DNA of 64,000 nucleotides from contig JAFRUS010000103.1 of assembly GCA_017438745.1 (NCBI GenBank), positions 1 to 64,000 of the forward strand, read 5' to 3'. Both the position numbers and the translations under genes were made by a program. Of the stretch, positions 45,648-52,948 are shown piece by piece. The DNA comes from Oscillospiraceae bacterium. GTDB lineage: Bacteria > Bacillota > Clostridia > Oscillospirales > Ruminococcaceae. The notes beneath the pieces were generated by a model that ran no database searches, had not been told where the DNA came from, and saw only the letters and a list, made by a program, of their open reading frames with translations. How positions within the stretch are numbered: position 1 is the first letter of the stretch; the number at the start of each line of letters is the position of its first letter.

Positions 45648-45676
45648 ATTATAGCATATCAATGAAAAAATGTCAA
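45648..45676 (-). promoter_or_regulatory. Promoter of the type III locus
   Basis: Reading the reverse strand, TTGACA (45676-45671) and TATAAT (45653-45648) have a 17-base spacer. It drives the antitoxin repeats and, by read-through, the toxin. Confidence 0.82.
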
Positions 45677-45741
45677 ATTACACTTTGATGTTTTCAATTA
45701 TGACGGTTGCTGTTCTGACTGTATTTGTTTCATAGAGAAAT

Positions 45742-45808
45742 GGTAATCGTCGCCTCTTCGAGTCGCCGATTGCTATTGAAAAAAATCTGCATTGCTGCAG
45801 ATTTTTGA
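45742..45808 (+). repeat. Double-hairpin element, copy 3
   Basis: GGTAATCGTCGCCTCTTCGA begins the third copy. It is near-identical to copy 2 from 45742 to 45808, including the 3' hairpin AAAATCTGCA/TGCAGATTTT. It lies between the antitoxin promoter and the HTH gene pair. Confidence 0.78.
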
Positions 45809-45834
45809 AGCGAGAGTGGGGTGTGTCTACTCAG

Positions 45835-45912
45835 AGTATACCGGACTGTTTTAGTATACTTTGAGTGTATGCAAAAGTCGTGATTGATTTGTAGTTGGTT
45901 TCATTATATAAT
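45835..45912 (+). promoter_or_regulatory. Promoter and possible operators of the HTH gene pair
   Basis: TTGATT at 45884-45889 and TATAAT at 45907-45912 have a 17-base spacer, 47 bases before the GTG. Upstream, AGTATAC (45835-45841) and the palindrome AGTATACT (45853-45860) look like repressor sites; the downstream genes carry HTH domains, so autoregulation is likely. Confidence 0.6.
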
Positions 45913-45958
45913 AAAGGCAGTTGAAGCGGACGTCCGGAAATATAAGGAGGAATCATAA

Positions 45959-47305
45959 GTGTTTAAAACTGCATCACCTGAAGATATAGGAAAGCATCTT
46001 GAAGCTTTAATACTTGCAAAGTATGAAAACAGGAAAGAGTTTTGTCAGGCTTATCTTGAATTTTTGGGCAATGAAAATGACGATACACAAGGTACAGAAG
46101 ATCGCTTTTGCAAGATTGTTAGCGGAAACAGATCGATACAGACTAATGATTTGCTTGTAATAGCCGAATTGCTCGGGGTATCCTGTGAAGAAATACTTAC
46201 GGCAGGAAAGTTGAGAAAGCCTTCATGCTTTCGTGTAACCAACAGAGATATCGCTTCATCAAAAGATCCAAAAATCTGGAAACGATATATGAAGCAAAAG
46301 ACGTTTCTCAATAAGGATGAATATAGCAAAACAGTAATTGATTATGCTTTTGAAGCAAAAAATATTTTGTTCTTAAAGTATCTTATTGAATCTGGGTTCA
46401 TACAGGTTATTACCCCTAAAAAAGGAGAATGCTACTGTAGCAGAGAAACGTTTGAAATACAAACAGTTATAAATAATAAGGATTATTATAGCTGGGAGGA
46501 TAGCGTAAAACTGAGGACACGACTAGTTCTTTTGGCAATAGAAACAGGAAATATCGACGTTCTTGATTTAATGCATGCAAGAGAGTTGTACATATTTAAC
46601 TGTCAACTGAAAAATTATAAGTATGATTTCCGGGCTTGTGAACAATCAGAAGCTTATAGTGAACCGTTTGCGGAAGCTATAGCATTGTCTGATAATAAAG
46701 CGGTATTGGATTATTTTTCAGCCGAATATTCAATTAGAGTCGATGAATCTTCACATGAAACTGAAAAAGGCGAAGAAGCTAACGATGAGGAATACGATAC
46801 TGAACAGGAAGTAAAATTCACTGTTGAAAATCTGATAATATGTCCTTTCATATCCGCAATAATAGAAAAAATGATGGATAATGAAAGGTATCATCAAGCA
46901 GAAAAATATTTGCAGTCTGCAATTGAACACAATCAAAAAGTTTATGGAATAATAACTGATTGTTTGAATTCGGAAGTTACTGTTCGTCTGGAACAAATAA
47001 GGCAGCAGAAAGAAGAAGAGAGAAACTGGTGCTATAGTAATGGAATAAGCTTCGAGAAATACGGAAGATATTTTCAGTCTGAAAATGAAATCAGACGATG
47101 TACGTATGAAGAAATGCTTGGACATAGAATCGGTGAGCGTATTACGGTTTGTTATGATTCAAAGAAGAGAAAATTTATGATGTATAATCTTACAACTATG
47201 ATCATAGAAAACCCAAAAATACCGTCCGGTTTCATGAATCTTATTAATGCACTGAACGAATGGCATAATAAAATAATTGAGCTAAAAAAAGAATGGAAAT
47301 ATTGA
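45959..47305 (+). CDS. HTH-domain protein with ankyrin-like region, paralogue 1
   Basis: This 448-residue cytosolic protein is not a recognised family. Residues 1-80 look like a Cro/CI-type HTH (NKIVSGNRSIQTNDLLVIAELLGVSCEEIL, a recognition helix followed by an LG core). Residues about 110-260 have ankyrin-like pairs: EYSKTVIDYAFEAKNILFLKYLIES, then RLVLLAIETGNIDVLDLM. A helical C-terminal half follows. GTG at 45959 follows AAGGAGG. The second gene, 47352, is homologous over its whole length. The A+T-rich composition and place beside toxins suggest a phage-defence or phase-control role; that is speculation. Confidence 0.6.
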   Translation: MFKTASPEDIGKHLEALILAKYENRKEFCQAYLEFLGNENDDTQGTEDRFCKIVSGNRSIQTNDLLVIAELLGVSCEEILTAGKLRKPSCFRVTNRDIASSKDPKIWKRYMKQKTFLNKDEYSKTVIDYAFEAKNILFLKYLIESGFIQVITPKKGECYCSRETFEIQTVINNKDYYSWEDSVKLRTRLVLLAIETGNIDVLDLMHARELYIFNCQLKNYKYDFRACEQSEAYSEPFAEAIALSDNKAVLDYFSAEYSIRVDESSHETEKGEEANDEEYDTEQEVKFTVENLIICPFISAIIEKMMDNERYHQAEKYLQSAIEHNQKVYGIITDCLNSEVTVRLEQIRQQKEEERNWCYSNGISFEKYGRYFQSENEIRRCTYEEMLGHRIGERITVCYDSKKRKFMMYNLTTMIIENPKIPSGFMNLINALNEWHNKIIELKKEWKY

Positions 47306-47351
47306 ATGCTCGACCTAATATAATACTTATAAAGAAATGGAGCTAAGTGAT

Positions 47352-48725
47352 ATGTTTTCAGATGAACAGAAAAAAGCAAATGGAGAGTATTTACGTGTTC
47401 TTATTACTAAACCGGATGAAAACGGAGAAGAGATTCCGCTAACCCATTTTTATAAACGCTATCTTAATGACCTCGGAATAAAAATAAATGATGATGAGTT
47501 GAAGCGTATAAAGAATCGATTTTCAGCTATCTTGAATGGAAGAAATAATATCAATCCGGCTAACGATGATCTTGTAATAATCAGTCGTCTGCTTGGCGTT
47601 TCAATAGAAGAAATTTTATCTGCAGGAAAGAAACGTTATGATACACCGGAATCTTATGTTAAGAACTATGATATTGCTGCATCTTCAGATAAATCAACAT
47701 GGGAAAAATTCATTACCAGTGATAATGATTCTTTAGTATGCCGCGATGAATACGGTAAGACGATTCTGGATTACGCAGTTGATTTCAGAAATTACAGCCT
47801 GATAAGGTACATGATTGATAAAAGGATCATATGGTTCGCATCTAGTCAGGAAGACAGCGAAAAAATAATAAATATTATGGATTTCGGAGGCGGAACCAAT
47901 GTGGGAAAATCCGAGTATAATGATTTAAGTAGAGAAATCACGCATGATGACTCACTGAGAAAAGCTATTATTACTTTAGCTATAGAAAATGAAGATTATG
48001 AAATATTATCTTCTTTACGCGCAAGAGAAACTTTGAGAGAATTGGCGTCAGTTAATTATGGCGCAGATTATAGTAAAAGCAACTACAGTGATAGGAACAT
48101 CGCTGACGAAATAGACGCTTTTATAGTTGGAGCTATATCAAATACTAAGTGTGAAGAAATTATCGATTATTTTTCCGAAGAATTCGAGATCATCGCCAAA
48201 TGCCGACGAAATCCTGCTGAGACAAAGTTTATTTATTCGCATATTGATCAGGTTATAGAAATGCTAGTGTGTAACTCACGAGAAAAAGATGCAGAAAAGG
48301 TGCTTCGAAAGGCGATAGAACATAATAAAAGAGCTTTTGAAAAGGTTAATGAACGCATAGAGAAAAGTATAGAAGATGAATTTGAAGCCGAAAAGATTCA
48401 TTTGGATGAAGTTATCGAAGAAATGCGTAAAAATGGCTGCAGTGAAGAACAAATTGAAATATGCAAAGCTAAACGTTTGGATAAGACAAGAATGAAACAA
48501 GTTGTACTTGATTACGAAATTAAATTTGATAGTGCGTTGCGTACTGTTTCCTTTAATCATCGTATGCCTGGAGGATTGGTGGTCAATATAGTAAAAGCGA
48601 AAACAGAGGAGATTAAAAACTCGTCTGAAAATATAAGACAACTAATTAATGAGTTAAATACCTGGTACCGAAAAACCATCGAACTGGGAGGTGAAAAGTA
48701 TGACGAAGTATTGCTACAACTATGA
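47352..48725 (+). CDS. HTH-domain protein with ankyrin-like region, paralogue 2
   Basis: The 457-residue paralogue of the gene upstream has the same order: HTH-like stretch (1-100, with NPANDDLVIISRLLGVSIEEIL), ankyrin-like pair (RDEYGKTILDYAVDFRNYSLIRYMID), then helical C terminus (AEKVLRKAIEHNKRAFEKV). The start is taken as ATG 47352, since GGAG lies nine bases before it. The gap to the first gene is about 46 bases. The two are distant enough that the duplication is old. Function unknown. Confidence 0.6.
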   Translation: MFSDEQKKANGEYLRVLITKPDENGEEIPLTHFYKRYLNDLGIKINDDELKRIKNRFSAILNGRNNINPANDDLVIISRLLGVSIEEILSAGKKRYDTPESYVKNYDIAASSDKSTWEKFITSDNDSLVCRDEYGKTILDYAVDFRNYSLIRYMIDKRIIWFASSQEDSEKIINIMDFGGGTNVGKSEYNDLSREITHDDSLRKAIITLAIENEDYEILSSLRARETLRELASVNYGADYSKSNYSDRNIADEIDAFIVGAISNTKCEEIIDYFSEEFEIIAKCRRNPAETKFIYSHIDQVIEMLVCNSREKDAEKVLRKAIEHNKRAFEKVNERIEKSIEDEFEAEKIHLDEVIEEMRKNGCSEEQIEICKAKRLDKTRMKQVVLDYEIKFDSALRTVSFNHRMPGGLVVNIVKAKTEEIKNSSENIRQLINELNTWYRKTIELGGEKYDEVLLQL

Positions 48726-48894
48726 TTCCGGTGACTATGAGTACATAGATGAAAATGGTTTCAGCTGGGATCGTGGCGAATATGTTTACAACTGGGATGA
48801 CAGCGAATACAGACGTGAGCGGGAAGAAGAGGAGCGCAGCAGTTACGGCTATGACCGTGGTTTATGGAATGACGATGAAGAGGACGACTGGTGA
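48700..48894 (+). CDS. Tiny Tyr/Trp/Asp-rich acidic protein
   Basis: This 64-residue protein starts at ATG 48700, inside the 3' end of the upstream gene (overlap 26 bases), with GGGAGGTG seven bases before it. It is nearly all Tyr, Trp, Asp, Glu, Arg and Ser (for example YNYDSGDYEYIDENGFSW), with no signal peptide. The overlap and good ribosome site make it a real gene of the HTH operon. Such a composition could bind a basic partner or an RNA; no function can be claimed. Confidence 0.6.
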   Translation: MTKYCYNYDSGDYEYIDENGFSWDRGEYVYNWDDSEYRREREEEERSSYGYDRGLWNDDEEDDW

Positions 48895-49017
48895 GCATTG
48901 TTCTTATGAACTGAAGCATTCTTCGCACACTGAAACAATGTGACGTTTACACTTCAAAAAATACAATTAACGTTAAAAATAACATACTAATCGTCGAAAA
49001 TTGTATGGTTATACTCA

Positions 49018-49046
49018 TTGAAAACGATTAACATACGTGATATAAT
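49018..49046 (+). promoter_or_regulatory. Promoter of orphan small-RNA candidate
   Basis: TTGAAA at 49018-49023 and TATAAT at 49041-49046 with a 17-base spacer; no open frame follows before the terminator. Confidence 0.65.
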
Positions 49047-49052
49047 AAAAAC

Positions 49053-49205
49053 AGGATTGATTTGTATATCAGCTGCGGCAGAGATCGGTTCTGCCGACGG
49101 CTGGATTTGAAATACAGAGAAACAACTAATTCCTTAAAAATCATATATACAGCATCTCCTCTGCAGGCTCGAACGAAGAGTCTGTGGGGGAGATGTTGTT
49201 TTTTT
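49053..49205 (+). ncRNA. Candidate small RNA of about 150 bases
   Basis: A transcription start near 49053 would give ~150 bases with an internal hairpin CGGCAGA/TCTGCCG (49076-49096) and a long terminator stem ACAGCATCTCC/GGAGATGTTGT (49149-49199) plus a T run. There is no start codon with a ribosome site and no gene downstream in the same direction, so it is not a leader. It matches no RNA family that I recognise. Confidence 0.5.
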
Positions 49206-49283
49206 GATGCAGGAAAATACGTGATATGAAAAAACTCACATCTGTAGTTGCGCTGAAATAATCATTCTAATTGCGAAAGCAGC

Positions 49284-49323
49284 AAAAAACGCAGGCCTCC
49301 TACGGGGGAGAGACCTGCGCTTT
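49284..49323 (-). terminator. Terminator of ychF
   Basis: On the reverse strand GCGCAGGTCTC pairs with GAGGCCTGCG, with T residues after it; 34 bases past the ychF stop. Confidence 0.82.
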
Positions 49324-49356
49324 CTGGAATATTGAATGGGGAATTAAATTGTCTTA

Positions 49357-50451
49357 TTAAACGTTGAAGCGGAAGAGAACGATGTCGCCGTCGTTCATTA
49401 CGTATTCCTTGCCTTCAAGTCTTACAAGGCCCTTTTCCTTGGCTGCTGCCATTGTGCCGCATGCCATGAGGTCGTCGAATGCAACGACTTCAGCACGGAT
49501 AAAGCCTTTTTCGAAGTCTGTGTGGATCTTTCCGGCTGCCTGAGGAGCCTTTGTACCCTTTTTGATCGTCCATGCACGAACTTCCGGCTGGCCTGCTGTC
49601 AGGAATGAGATGAGGCCGAGAAGTGAGTAACCTTCCTTGATTATACGGTTAAGACCGGATGTTTCAAGGCCGAGATCACTGAGGAACATTGTCTTGTCCT
49701 CGTCGTCCATGTCTGAGATTTCAGCTTCTATCTGAGCGCAGATCGGGAAAATAGCTGCGTGTTCTTCTTCTGCTATTTTGCATACTGCTTTGTAGTGTTC
49801 GTTTGTATCGATGTTGTTTCTGAAGTCATCTTCGCTTAAGTTTGCTGCGTAGATAACAGGCTTGAGTGAGAGAAGAGGACATGTTTTGAGCATTTCTTCC
49901 TCATCTTCAGTTGTATCATAGGAACGTGCCGGCTTGCCGTCTTCGAGATGCTTCTTGAGGCCTTCGAAGAAATCAACTTCTGCCTGGTACTTCTTGTCTG
50001 CCTTTACCATTTTCTTTGCCTTGTCAATTCTTCTGTCTACCATTTCGACGTCAGAGAAGATAAGTTCAAGGTTGATGGTTTCTATATCACGGGCTGGATC
50101 TATTGAACCGTCAACGTGGATAATGTCCATGCTTTCAAAGCATCTTACAACGTGAACGATGGCATCTACCTCACGGATGTCTGCGAGGAACTTGTTTCCG
50201 AGGCCTTCACCCTTTGAAGCGCCTTTTACAAGGCCGGCGATATCAACGAATTCGAGGGTAGCCGGTGTGAATTTGTCCGGGTTGTACATCTTTGCGAGAG
50301 CATCGAGTCTTTCGTCCGGAACGGAAACTATACCAATGTTTTTATCGATAGTACAGAAAGGGTAGTTAGCCGATTCCGCACCAGCATTTGTAAGGGCATT
50401 GAACAGTGTACTTTTTCCTACGTTAGGAAGTCCAACCATACCTAATTTCAT
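49357..50451 (-). CDS. ychF: Ribosome-binding ATPase YchF
   Basis: The 364-residue protein has the Obg-like ATPase pattern: GLPNVGKSTLFNAL (P-loop near 8-21), GLVKGASKGEGLGN with the switch II region DIAGLVK, then NLSE in place of NKxD, and the TGS domain near the C terminus (ALYRFNV end). YchF is universally conserved, binds ribosomes and prefers ATP. It is a stand-alone gene with its own terminator. Confidence 0.95.
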   Translation of the reverse strand: MKLGMVGLPNVGKSTLFNALTNAGAESANYPFCTIDKNIGIVSVPDERLDALAKMYNPDKFTPATLEFVDIAGLVKGASKGEGLGNKFLADIREVDAIVHVVRCFESMDIIHVDGSIDPARDIETINLELIFSDVEMVDRRIDKAKKMVKADKKYQAEVDFFEGLKKHLEDGKPARSYDTTEDEEEMLKTCPLLSLKPVIYAANLSEDDFRNNIDTNEHYKAVCKIAEEEHAAIFPICAQIEAEISDMDDEDKTMFLSDLGLETSGLNRIIKEGYSLLGLISFLTAGQPEVRAWTIKKGTKAPQAAGKIHTDFEKGFIRAEVVAFDDLMACGTMAAAKEKGLVRLEGKEYVMNDGDIVLFRFNV

Positions 50452-50834
50452 ATTGTGCCAAAATCCTTTCGAGTAAATGATATTTCATCTGTGTACAGGA
50501 CATTGATATGTCCTCATACCATTCTTATTAATGATAACACAAAAGTCAGAGTTTTACAAGTAGATTTTAACCCTTAATTATAGTCTAATGTGTCCAAAAG
50601 CAGGTATAAGAGGGCTTTATGCGACGGTTTGTAGCCTTACAAAATCTGAAGGGTAAAGTTGTGAATTTTTCACAAACTTAAAATTTTTCAGAAAAGTGCG
50701 GAGATATCTGACGTTCCGGTGTGTATATATAATGAACGCAAAAATACGTTCACTATTAACAGGAAGCAGCAATAAAGTGCGGAATGCCATGACTTTTCTA
50801 AGCGGATTTTAATATAAATTTAAGGTTAATATCG

Positions 50835-50863
50835 TTGAAATCCTGTTTTGATTATGTTATAGT
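50835..50863 (+). promoter_or_regulatory. Promoter of the radical SAM gene
   Basis: TTGAAA at 50835-50840 and TATAGT at 50858-50863 with a 17-base spacer, the only good pair in the 540-base gap before the radical SAM gene. An inverted TGAACG/CGTTCA pair at about 50732-50752 lies further upstream. Confidence 0.6.
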
Positions 50864-50880
50864 ATAGTTAGGAAATTAAG

Positions 50881-50967
50881 CACAGATCCGGCGAAGCCGG
50901 ATCTGTGAGGGGAGAGATTACGGGGCTTCGCCCCGTTCCCCGCGCTGATTTATGAATAAATCAGCGC
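50881..50967 (+). promoter_or_regulatory. Three consecutive perfect hairpins in the radical SAM leader
   Basis: CACAGATCCGGC/GCCGGATCTGTG (12 bp, 3-base loop), ACGGGGC/GCCCCGT (7 bp, 50920-50936) and GCGCTGATTTA/TAAATCAGCGC (11 bp, 50942-50967) follow each other in the 5' leader. None has a T run, so they are not plain terminators. They may block translation, protect the mRNA or be repeat remnants. Confidence 0.7.
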
Positions 50968-50993
50968 ATACTCAGTAAGGGGGTGAGGGAAGC

Positions 50994-52007
50994 TTGGAAT
51001 ACACTATCAGTATAACAAATAAATGCAATCTGCACTGCGCCTACTGCTACGAACGCCATCTCAATACCGATTACGGACACATAGATGACGAAAGGGCAGA
51101 CAGGATAATCAAGTTCATAACCGACAGGAATGACGCCGGACGCGTATATCTTTTCGGTGGTGAACCGCTTCTTTACAAGGACCTTATAAAACGTTTCTGT
51201 ACCGAAATTGAAGCAAAGGAGTTTGTCATCACTACAAACGGCACTCTGCTCGATGAAGAGTTCATTACCTGGTGCGATGAGTGCGGAAAGAACATTGTTA
51301 TCAACATGTCCCATGACGGTAAAAACTGCGAGGGACGCGGAGTGGACTGCAGTCTGCTCGACGGTAAACTGAAGCTTCTGCTTGCTCACAGGCCGGATAC
51401 TCTTGTGCAGCTCGTCTACACGGAAAAAACTCTTCCGGAACTGTATGACAATGTTTGTCATCTTCGCAGTCTTGGCGTTAAAAACGTATCAGCTGCGCTG
51501 GATGCCTTTACGGCTCCGGCAGATCCGGAAAGTTTCGCTGATCTTATGCGAGAGCAGTGGGATAAGCTTGCACATCTTTATGACGTTTCCATGTATGAGC
51601 TGACTGCAAAGCGCAAGTACATCAAGGAAAACATAAAGGCAAAATGCGAGATATGCAAAAAGAAACTCTACATAAACTGGGACGGAAACATTTATCCGTG
51701 CGTGCAGTTCCAGAACCGCAGCGAATTCAGGTGCGGCGACATATTCACAGGTGTGGATACCGCCCGTGCCGAAAAGGACCATCCTGATTATTCAGTGAGA
51801 TCATCGCGATGCGAAGGCTGCGAGATAGCTGAATACTGCCGCAATTCATGTGCCTGCCGCAAGATGGCCACATCCGGCACACTTACGGATATCTCCGAAG
51901 CCGCGTGCATCGAGGAACAGGTGCAGATACTAACGGCCCTTGAACAGATACGTTCTTCGCAGATAGCGAAGGAAAAAGGCTGCAAACAGCCACTGGGAAA
52001 ACAATAA
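50994..52007 (+). CDS. Radical SAM/SPASM peptide-modifying enzyme
   Basis: The 337-residue cytosolic enzyme has the radical SAM motif CNLHCAYC (Cys11, Cys15, Cys18) that binds a 4Fe-4S cluster and SAM. A C-terminal SPASM domain has two clusters of Cys: CEICKKKLYINWDGNIYPC (about 219-238) and CEGCEIAEYCRNSCAC (about 273-288). Enzymes of this type modify peptides after translation. It lies 18 bases before the repeat-dockerin gene, its likely substrate. The TTG start at 50994 follows GGGGTGAGG. Confidence 0.85.
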   Translation: MEYTISITNKCNLHCAYCYERHLNTDYGHIDDERADRIIKFITDRNDAGRVYLFGGEPLLYKDLIKRFCTEIEAKEFVITTNGTLLDEEFITWCDECGKNIVINMSHDGKNCEGRGVDCSLLDGKLKLLLAHRPDTLVQLVYTEKTLPELYDNVCHLRSLGVKNVSAALDAFTAPADPESFADLMREQWDKLAHLYDVSMYELTAKRKYIKENIKAKCEICKKKLYINWDGNIYPCVQFQNRSEFRCGDIFTGVDTARAEKDHPDYSVRSSRCEGCEIAEYCRNSCACRKMATSGTLTDISEAACIEEQVQILTALEQIRSSQIAKEKGCKQPLGKQ

Positions 52008-52025
52008 AACGAAAGGGGTATTAAA

Positions 52026-52847
52026 ATGAGAAAGTTTACAAAAGAGATATCAATGCTTATAGCTGCTGTTACAGCAGGAAGTATGTCAGGTGCCGCAGTA
52101 AATGCGGTAACAGAAGCAGATGCTGCCGAAGCTCTCGAACCGGAATACAAAATGGCAGCAGCACCTGGAATGACTATTCCGGATGAAAACCTTGATAACT
52201 GTGATGACTGCGAAGATCTTCTTCCGACTGTAGGCGAGGAAGCTCCGCCGGATTATACAGAACCGGAAGGAACACCGATAAAACTGGCTGGAGCAGCTAC
52301 AGTGCCTGACTATACCGAGCCGGAAGAAAATGTTATGAAGATGCAGGGCCAGGCTACAGTTCCTGATTATACGGAACCTGAAGAAGAACCGGAACCGCTT
52401 ATGGGTGATGTGGCACCACCGGATTATACAGAGCCGGAAAAGGAACCTGAACCGGTAATGGGCGGATTCCCGACACCGGACTACACTAAACAGGAAGTAA
52501 CACTTCCTCCTGAAGACGGTGTTGCAACGCTTCCGGACTATACAGATCCGGACGAAACACTTCCGCCGGAAGAAGGCGAAGCTATGCCGCCTGATTTCAC
52601 TGAACCGGAGGTTGAGCTGATGCCGACAACAGGTGTAATGCCTCCTATAAATCCAGGTGATACCAATGAGGACGGTATATTTGACGTAACAGACCTTACA
52701 CAGTTTTCACTTTATCTGCTCGGCGATACAAAAATGACTTATTCCGGAGAGCTGAACGCTGACATGGACGGCGACGGAGAACTTACACTTGCCGATCTTG
52801 CCACGATGAAGCAGAAGCTTTCAAAGAAAGACAATAATAAAAAGTAA
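52026..52847 (+). CDS. Secreted dockerin protein with seven 19-residue P-D-Y-T repeats, likely radical SAM substrate
   Basis: The 273-residue protein has a signal-peptide-like start (1-35) and a degenerate zero repeat with CDDC (59-62). Seven tandem 19-residue repeats (75-207) and a C-terminal dockerin (about 208-270; loops DTNEDGIFDVTD and DMDGDGELTLAD) follow. Every repeat begins PD(Y/F)T and has Gly at position 15; the rest is rich in Glu and Pro. It starts 18 bases after the radical SAM gene, with AAAGGGG upstream. Repeated short motifs next to a SPASM enzyme suggest a modified peptide (RiPP-like), here fixed to the cellulosome by its dockerin. No known family was recognised. Confidence 0.8.
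   Translation: MRKFTKEISMLIAAVTAGSMSGAAVNAVTEADAAEALEPEYKMAAAPGMTIPDENLDNCDDCEDLLPTVGEEAPPDYTEPEGTPIKLAGAATVPDYTEPEENVMKMQGQATVPDYTEPEEEPEPLMGDVAPPDYTEPEKEPEPVMGGFPTPDYTKQEVTLPPEDGVATLPDYTDPDETLPPEEGEAMPPDFTEPEVELMPTTGVMPPINPGDTNEDGIFDVTDLTQFSLYLLGDTKMTYSGELNADMDGDGELTLADLATMKQKLSKKDNNKK
52248..52646 (+). repeat. Seven tandem 57-base repeats
   Basis: Seven units of exactly 57 bases code the 19-residue repeats. All keep the PD(Y/F)T codons; other positions have diverged, so selection rather than recent copying keeps the length. A degenerate copy precedes them. Confidence 0.85.
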
Positions 52848-52879
52848 TAACAATTAAAGAACAGTAGTATGCTGAAAAA

Positions 52880-52912
52880 CCGCCGCTTCCGTGCCATAAG
52901 CGGGAGCGGCGG
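52880..52912 (+). terminator. G+C-rich hairpin after the repeat-dockerin gene
   Basis: CCGCCGCTTCC pairs with GGGAGCGGCGG around a ~11-base loop. No T run follows, so termination may be partial and the next gene may be in the same operon. Confidence 0.55.
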
Positions 52913-52948
52913 ATAAATACATTAATGAACAAAAAAGGAGAAACCAAA

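Noticed and set aside
39289..45808. An insertion sequence or integrative element carrying the toxin island
   Set aside because: No transposase, integrase or clear end repeats were seen; the only shared sequence is the short double-hairpin element.
48749..48943. A 64-residue frame overlapping the tiny aromatic protein in another frame
   Set aside because: It has no ribosome site, while the frame starting at 48700 has GGGAGGTG at good spacing.
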